A stretch of 64,000 bases of DNA, taken from contig JAMZAV010004966.1 in NCBI GenBank assembly GCA_024449915.1, positions 1 through 64,000 on the forward strand, read 5' to 3'. Shown piece after piece: positions 57,508 through 64,000 of this stretch. The notes beneath the pieces were generated by a model. That model did no database searches and was not told the DNA's origin. It worked only from the letters and a program-made list of their open reading frames with translations. This DNA comes from Sweltsa coloradensis (taxonomy: Eukaryota > Arthropoda > Insecta > Plecoptera > Chloroperlidae). The translations under genes were made by a program, and so were the position numbers. Each line of letters starts with the position of its first letter. Within the stretch, counting starts at the first letter, position 1.

Positions 57508-58959
57508 CTCTACCCCATAGTTTGTCTATGTTTTGAGCACCCACAGTCGTTCTGAAAAGTTGGCGCCCCTCCTGGTGTTGATGATTTATGCTGAACGGTT
57601 GGTAATACATTACCAAATTTTGCATGCATGTAAATGAAGTACTTTTTATGTATAGATATCCACACTTAGTTGCAAAATAATGAGCCAAAAAGGTCCATTG
57701 CGAGACATAAGTCCAAAACGCGAAAAAATAGTGAATCCAAAACATGGATTTCAATTCTAGAAAATTTTCACCAAACCGTTCATATTACGATGAACCAATT
57801 AACCTGCTAGCTCATATTGATTTAATCTTTGATACCATTATTTAAATATACGTTAAAATAATCTGTACACTTGTAATAAATTCCCAAAGTTCCCAAAAAT
57901 TGAGTAAAATTACGGAGATTTTTACGATTTGTGAATTCAAAATTATGAATTAATTTAGGAGTACGCGTAATTGATCTCATAGATGGATTCTTCATAAAAG
58001 TTCGTGTGAAAAATTACACCCCACGTTATTAACCGTTTACCCGAAAGAACGAAAAACAGAAAACTGAGTCTGAAACTCGTCTCCGAGCCAGCCTCAGCGA
58101 CCTCCTCTTAACAACGTCACAAAGTAAACACAGGCCAAGTAAACTCCAGTATTGAGTTTAAATTCTACAAAATACTCAGTTTCTTTAATTTTTTTGTTAT
58201 TTTACTCTTTAAAATTGAAGTTATATTTGTATTCTGAGAGTCACTTACATACGAAAATGACCCCAAACACAGATGAATTTGAAAAAATGCAAGAATTTGT
58301 TACTAAAGGTCACATTCCCCAAAAAAAAGCCGCCATCTTGGATTCGAAGGGGGAATTTTTATTGCCTCCACATCTTAAAAAAATCTTTTTGGGGACCAGC
58401 TTCAACTGAGCCCAAATGCCAAACCCAGATAAAAAAGAGCAGCATATTAATCAGTACAATAATCATTTAACCACCTGTTGAACACCTCTGGTTGCCGCAG
58501 CAATGACTGGGGCCAACAAAGCAAAAAAAAATGAATTTCGGTTTTAAATTAAACATTAAAATCATAATAATTTAATGCTAGAAGCAATACAGGGGTAGGG
58601 TAAAGGAGTTTCTACGTCGGAACCCAATCTAAGAAGATTTTCTTGAAAATACTACTAAATACATGTTAAACTTCTAGAATTTCACCCAATTTTATTTTTA
58701 CATTATTTTCGAGTTATTCGAGTCGGAAATATACGAAAAAAGATACCAACATGATTTATTAGACACATCAAAAGAGTTTTTGTATTGAGGACATCGTTTT
58801 GAAAAATGGCCGCCATTTTGAATTCTAAGGGAAATTTTCGAGTGCCTCCACATCCTTAAATATTACTTTTGGTCCCACCTACAACTGTGCAAAGCGGCAA
58901 ACCGTGTTCAAAAAGTGCAGTGTTTCGTTTTTTCATGTCGTGTACCGCTTTAACCCCTA

Positions 58960-59559
58960 TAAGGCGCCCTTGTAGCCGAGATGTGAAAGAAGTGGGTTCA
59001 ATCCCCTGGTCGGGAAAGATTTTGTAATTTCTTGATTGTATTTCAAAAATAATTAAACATGTTTTGAAATGCATATAACGCTGTGTAGTCCATCATGTGG
59101 CAATAGGGCCTACTATGGTAAACATAGCCAGTACGAATACGTGAAAATATAGCAAGGTTTACTCAATCTACGAGCGGAATTTGGGGGTACCTTGACGTGC
59201 AATATTCGACAGACCTTGCAGGGGCACGGCATTTCACGGCCAGGCGAATAACAAACAAAAAATATCTTTTCAAAATCTAAGACATTGTCGTTAAAATAAT
59301 TTCTAAACATTGGAAGTCTATTTTTCAGTTTATTATTTCTTGTAGGTTTAAATCGCCATGAATCTTGCTGATTTTGTTAGCAGTTCTCAATAAACTCGTA
59401 CCGGATGTCCGTTTAAAATTTCAGCGCAATCTGTTCAGCGATTCGGCTGATTTTCAACGTACACACACAACCACACACACACGCACGCACGCAGAAAAAC
59501 AATAGGGGCGTTTAAGTCGAATGGAAATCACTACGTTCGCTACGCTCACTCGTTCAATT
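58960..59559. mobile_element. Composite repeat unit 3, right part
   Basis: It resumes with TAAGGCGCCCTTGTAGCCGA, B box GGTTCAATCCCCTGG, the body, a (CA)n stretch and CGTTCGCTACGCTCACTCGT, completing the unit begun at 54465. Confidence 0.85.
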
Positions 59560-60640
59560 AATTATTAATGTACATTCTATGATTCGTTCGTCCAAATCCT
59601 ATGGTTTCCCTTTTCTCTAAAGAGCAGTCAAACTCAAAATGTTTAGTGTCGTGACAAAGTCACAATGTTCCCGTTTTCAAAAATGAAACTTTTAGCTCAA
59701 AGCTGTGAAATATGATATGTCTCAACCGTCGCTTGACATTCATGCAGTCCAGTGCTCCAGTCTCGACCACTAAAGTAAACTCTTGAGGTATAACGAAGGC
59801 AGTTTTATCAGGTTAGGTTAGTTCTACGCGTGTCGGAACCCAGCTATGAGTGGGAGAGCACTAACTAGAAACTCGGCCATTACAAATATTATTGAAAACC
59901 CAAGTTTATAGTTGCAAGTCTCAACACTCGCAACAGTCTAAACAAAACTTTTCGGTCGTATGTTTCTGTTTTGGCACAGTTTTCTACACCCTATTTAAAA
60001 ATAAATAAAAACAGCATAAGGTTTCTGTGGGTTGCCCACTAATGCAAGTCTTGCACTTGGGCGGCTTATATGCATGCACTCGAGGGAGAGGTTACTTTAG
60101 AAACCGTGATAGTTCTTATAGACTTTCTACTTGAGTTGTGGTTGGGGACTCCCCACGTTACCATCACACAACACAACACAAGGAATAACTGGCGAGATGG
60201 AAAGAAAAGACGCTAAGTGAAAACAAGCGTACATGAACTGACGTGACACGTGCATATGGAAATAGTTATGTAGATTGTAGAAATCCCGTAGAGAATACAA
60301 GATGAATGACACAGCGTCGTATGTGAAAGTCAACCTTACCTACACCTCTCAACAGTGTCATATGAGGTTCTTGTACCGTGTTGTGGACTAATTGTTTAGT
60401 AGGAACTGAAAACAGAATGTGTATTGTATCCATTGCTAACACACGCGGGCTAATATAAGCAATGCACATAGTAGGTACCTACTTGAAACGTCAGAACTGT
60501 ACCGTTAGAGTGATTAGTGTATTGGTGTCAAGTGTCACCGTATTCGTCTTATGAGAAGCTAATGTGGCTGCAAGTTTGTCGGGAATATCACGTTCTTTGC
60601 ATTCCTCATGCCGTATGTAGCTGATCTTCACCCTGCTACA
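59560..60640. other. No gene recognised
   Basis: Several short frames on both strands lack family similarity or splice-supported structure. No repeat was identified. Confidence 0.5.
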
Positions 60641-60643
60641 GGT

Positions 60644-60826
60644 GATCTTCACGTCCTGCATATCGTGCCTGATCTTCATGAGCAGATCTTCACGTCCTGC
60701 ATGTCATACCTGATCTTCATGAGCAGATCTTCACGTCCTGCATGTCATACCTGATCTTCACGAGCAGATCTTCACGTCCTGCATGTCATACCTGATCTTC
60801 ACTAGCAGATCTTCACGCCCTGCCAC
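60644..60826. repeat. 41-bp tandem repeat, about 4.5 copies
   Basis: GATCTTCACGTCCTGCAT recurs at 60644, 60685, 60726, 60767 and, changed to GCCCTGCC, at 60808. A shorter CTGATCTTCA word also repeats inside each unit. Confidence 0.95.
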
Positions 60827-61328
60827 CTATGATCTCCCCGCTTCTGGATCAGACCTCCCCTCACAGAGGGTGAAACAGCGAGCGAGATGAGATTAGGTCC
60901 CCCGACCTCTTCAGTGCAAGCCAGCAAACGGAATCGCTCCTAGTCCTGTATTGCGGCGGTGTACTCTAGTGTAGGTAGTGTAGCCGGTGCTAAGTGGCGC
61001 TTCCGCCGAACACAATATCGTCAGGGGAGATTGCGTGCAACGAATTCGCCTTGAAATGCGACTTTGAAGGAGAAAAGTCTCTGCCGTATAGACTCGGGAG
61101 TGGTGAATATTTCAGCGGTGTTCTTTGGTTGTGTGCGACCACCCTCTCTGTGAACGAGTTCATTTTATCACACAAACACCCGACGAACAAAAAGCCTCCG
61201 TGATCGTGTTTTAAAATATCGCCTGCATGGCTGCCGGCCGGAATGATGTTGTCATCGCTCACGTGAGGGGTAGGGAGCTTCCTTGAGGTTGGGGGGCGGA
61301 CTAACCTGTAGTACAAGAGAGCATCTTT

Positions 61329-61525
61329 ATGTTACGCGGAGAAGCGTTTGTAATGTTAGTTTTTACAATTATATTGACACTGACATGTTTTACAAACAAT
61401 ACGAACCACGATAATAAGCAAACCAGGAAATGTCGCAACTTCGGTGGACCACCTCAGTTGTGCAAACAGGGAAATCTGCCCAGGGTGCAATGCATGCCCC
61501 TCTTCAGGTGTGAGGGGAGTCCTAG
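61329..61525 (+). CDS. Candidate first exon of a secreted cysteine-rich protein
   Basis: The ATG at 61329 opens MLRGEAFVMLVFTIILTLTC, a plausible signal peptide, followed by KCRNFGGPPQLCKQGNLPRV and QCMPLFRCEGSPR, then a good donor CCTAG-GTATGT. The spacing C-x9-C-x9-C-x5-C with CMPLFRC recalls the first half of arthropod CLIP domains (C..G.C.PL..C). No second exon is identified in the remaining 2.4 kb. It may be a chance frame. Confidence 0.3.
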
Positions 61526-61927
61526 GTATGTTTCTTAAGAGTTTTCAATTCCTTGCATTCGCATTTTAATAAATCTTCGGTCATGATTGTCTGTCTCGAC
61601 GGGGTTCGTTGTACACTCCCAGACTTTGCGGCTGAGTTTCACCTGAGTATGAGCGTTTGGAAACTGGGCTAAAGCACTGAACAGAACCTGATATCGCGTA
61701 TTGCCAGCTCGTTCTCATTGCGCCTAACTGTATCATGGTTACGCAATGATTGCGCAACTACTGAAATCGCCGAACTTCGAATCGTTTCACCTCGAGTGAG
61801 TGGGCCTACCCGCCGTGTAGAGAGTGTACGTTCTACTTTTAACCTGGCTCTGTGCATATCAAGCTCGTATTGCATCAGCGATATGAGAGTTGTGAGTGGT
61901 GCAAGGTCCAGCCCACGTCCACGAGCC

Positions 61928-62052
61928 ACGAGCCGCCCCGCACCTGCTCTTCCAACAAGGGTGCACGCAGTCTACGATGCGGCCAGTCCACGTGCACGAG
62001 CCGCCCCGCACCTGCTCTTCCAACAAGGGTGCACGCAGTCTACGATGCGGCG
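61928..62052. repeat. 68-bp direct duplication
   Basis: CCGCCCCGCACCTGCTCTTC and GTGCACGCAGTCTACGATGC occur at 61933 and again 68 bases later, nearly identical. Confidence 0.9.
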
Positions 62053-62619
62053 GGCATCCCGACAACTAATTGCTAATCGAGCCTCGAGTACAAATCAAAT
62101 CAACGCTCCTAAGAAGAGAAAGGAAGTGTTGTTACGGTTTAGTTGGGCTGGCCGAGACGCGGCATGAATGAGAATATGAGCTCCAACCAAGGAGTCCGCC
62201 GGGCGTTGTATCCACGCTATTCAGTTCATCATGGGCTCTCATTATCCTAAACAAGATGCCCCAGACAAGATCTGCGGGAATGTATAATCTGTGTCAAGGC
62301 TCATATTGCAACACGTTCCGTCTTATTTTTCTTACTATTAGTACTGCTTTAAACATCCATTCCGTGCTATTTCCGTGTAATGTGTAAGCACTTCCGTCGC
62401 TTACATTATTGTCATATTGTATATGAAGAAATGTACAAATGCAAAACACGCGTCACATCTTCTCTCGGCCGTCATCTCATGAGATATGATTTAGTTTCCC
62501 TCTCTCTCGCCTAAGCTCTCGTCGAGCCGAGCCGGGCTGAGCTGGTGTCAAGGAAGTGAAATGATCTGGGTTAGAGTGTCGGAGAAAGCGAAACTCACTG
62601 GAGCATCGAGAAAGTGTTT

Positions 62620-62956
62620 GAGATGGACAGGTTAGGCGACACTTGGTGCAACTGAGATGGACAGGTTAGGCGACACTTGGTGCAACTGAGATGGACAGGT
62701 TAGGCGACACTTGGTGCAACGAGATGGACAGGTTAGGCGACACTTGGTGCAACTGAGATGGACAGGTTAGGCGACACTTGGTGCAACTGAGATGGACAGG
62801 TTAGGCGACACTTGGTGCAACTAAGATGACAGGTTAGGCGACACTTGGTGCAACTGAGATGGACAGTTTAGGCGACACTTGGTGCAACTGAGATGGACAG
62901 GTTAGGCGACACTTGGTGCAACTGAGATGGACAGGTTAGGCGACACTTGGTGCAAC
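62620..62956. repeat. 34-bp minisatellite, 10 copies
   Basis: Unit GAGATGGACAGGTTAGGCGA-CACTTGGTGCAACT repeats ten times; only three units carry small changes, so the array is young or homogenised. Confidence 0.97.
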
Positions 62957-63019
62957 TTTATCATTGAACGGTGAAGGTTGCACCGTCATCGTCATCGCAC
63001 CAGATATATGTTGGCTGCA

Positions 63020-63268
63020 GTCCTACCCTAGCCTCTAGCCAGGGCTCCAGTTGTATTGGCCCACGGGTCCTACCCTAGCCTCTAGCCAGGGCTCCAGTTG
63101 TATTGGCCCACGGGTCCTACCCTAGCCTCTAGCCAGGGCTCCAGTTGTATTGGCCCACGGGTCCTACCCTAGCCTCTATCCAGGGCTCCAGTTGTATTGG
63201 CCCACAGGTCCTACCCTAGCCTCTATCCAGGGCTCCAGTTGTATTGGCCCACAGGTCCTACCCTAGCC
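63020..63268. repeat. 47-bp minisatellite, just over 5 copies
   Basis: Units start GTCCTACCCTAGCCTCTAGC at 63020, 63067, 63114, 63161 and 63208, with a truncated start at 63255. The last two full units share ATCCAGG and CACAGG variants. Confidence 0.97.
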
Positions 63269-63635
63269 GGTAGCGATTGCCATCACGGAAACGACCACAC
63301 CCGAATGTCGACTTAAATATTTAATCGGGCAAGTTTTTACGTTTCATGAATGTCTTTCCCCCAATGCCCTTGCGGCATATTGTCTTATGGAAAACTTGGT
63401 TCATTATGTTTAATAGGAGTTTCAAGTTGGAGCTGTTAACTTCAAAGGTAGGTGCGAGCGGATGTTATTGAGGTGTTGTTCGCGATGACTGGCGCTCAAG
63501 GCAGTCTTGTCTGTGCATCATGAGCATAGATACTAGTATAACCCCATCATGAGGCTTGGGCCGGACTATTAGACATACCAGTCACCTGAGAAAGTAACTC
63601 TGGGTAAAACAATATGAACACGTAGTTATTATTGG

Positions 63636-63860
63636 ATGAGCGAAGCGAAGACTTCAATTTCACTGACCCCCCCAAAAAAATTAGCTCGGGTGTTTTTTTG
63701 TTTGTTTGTTTGTTTGTTTTGTTTTGTTTGTTTGTTTGTTTTGTTTTGTTTTGTTTTTTTGCTTTTCTGTCTGTTTGTTCGCGCTCTACCGGTCAAACGG
63801 CATATTATGCGATCTTGATGAAAATTGGAGGGGACATTCGAAATCTCTGAACTTAGACCT
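63636..63860 (+). mobile_element. Dispersed element start with (TTTG)n microsatellite
   Basis: GAGCGAAGCGAAGACTTCAA is followed by a (TTTG)n tract (about 63700-63760) and GATCTTGATGAAAATTGGAG. The layout (short GCGAAGCGA start, microsatellite, GATC-x-TGAAA body) parallels 16526 and 46935 but the sequence differs, so kinship is tentative. Confidence 0.35.
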
Positions 63861-64000
63861 GCCATGTTATTGGATATAATCGTAGAAATATTTCTCATGA
63901 TTATCGTACTTTTACGATTTTTTCGATTTTTAATGCGATATTTTCGTGATATTTGGGCCGATTCTGACCAAACGGGTGGGGCTACAACGTTCATATTTTA

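Larger units (their letters stand above)
54758..58959. mobile_element. 4.2-kb TIR transposon, ~0.7-kb inverted repeats, TSD TAA
   Basis: Ends TAGTGGGAGCGGTAC and GTACCGCTTTAACCCCTA are the outer tips of inverted repeats spanning about 54758-55480 and 58207-58959. TAA is duplicated (54755-54757 and 58960-58962) and occurs once in units 1 and 2 at the same place, proving insertion. Each TIR contains two diverged copies of a block with TGGAGGCA-x-TCGAAATTTCCCTTAGAATTC. The interior carries a decayed minus-strand gene (55730-57030) and a hAT B3 insertion (57263-57507). Confidence 0.85.

Noticed and set aside
60990..61316. 108-codon minus and 69-codon plus frames
   Set aside because: Overlapping frames on both strands, no recognised domain; likely chance in moderately GC-rich DNA.
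61718..62167. 149-codon plus-strand frame
   Set aside because: It runs through a 68-base duplication, has no family similarity or splice support, and both strands are open by composition.
62620..63268. CRISPR array
   Set aside because: Units are head-to-tail minisatellites without unique spacers, in a eukaryotic genome.

Overview
This window is invertebrate-animal nuclear DNA: two multi-exon genes, GT-AG introns, introns packed with transposons, and no operons or bacterial features. An arthropod, possibly aquatic, is my best guess from the protein flavour of both genes and a possible CLIP-like exon; the sequence does not prove the taxon.

The main gene is a FHOD-type formin on the + strand. 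Sixteen exons are visible between about 10866 and its stop at 40582: the end of the GTPase-binding/FH3 (DID) region (10866-19398), a Ser/Arg-rich linker (19824-21999), FH1 plus the start of FH2 (24697-25198), FH2 (29114-32253 and about 35219-35316) and the C-terminal autoregulatory tail (36283-40582). N-terminal exons and one FH2 exon between 32254 and 35200 were not found. The exon at 24697-25198 has several apparent single-base indels. The 3' UTR probably ends between 41.9 and 43.5 kb. Tail-to-tail with it on the - strand is an ER-resident FKBP14-type peptidyl-prolyl isomerase: last exon with EF-hand and HDEL at 44947-45141, and FK506-binding-domain exons at about 51560-51649 and 52270-52431. 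A small exon at 61329-61525 may start a secreted, cysteine-rich, possibly CLIP-domain protein.

The rest is mostly mobile DNA, much of it datable by nesting. hAT-type elements with exact 8-bp target duplications lie at 12710-14286 (with 13268-13793 inside it), 14372-16017 (with 14933-15744 inside it), 22314-23014 and 39832-40407. A 5S-headed SINE is at about 5915-6240. tRNA-like heads occur at 18.5, 26.0, 26.25, 53.0, 53.9 and 59.0 kb. Two repeat copies at 31.48 and 33.30 kb carry a hammerhead ribozyme core. A palindromic element at 46935-48643 appears to be inserted into its own inverted copy inside a LINE reverse transcriptase. At 52.7-59.56 kb a tandem composite repeat is split by a 4.2-kb element with ~0.7-kb terminal inverted repeats, a TAA target duplication and a decayed uncharacterised transposon gene.

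Parts of the window (about 1-3100, 32.5-35.5 and 49.0-52.3 kb) show homopolymer swelling and near-duplicate noisy exon copies that look like unpolished long-read assembly. Frame breaks there should not be read as biology without re-sequencing. The far end (60.6-63.3 kb) carries three clean minisatellites.
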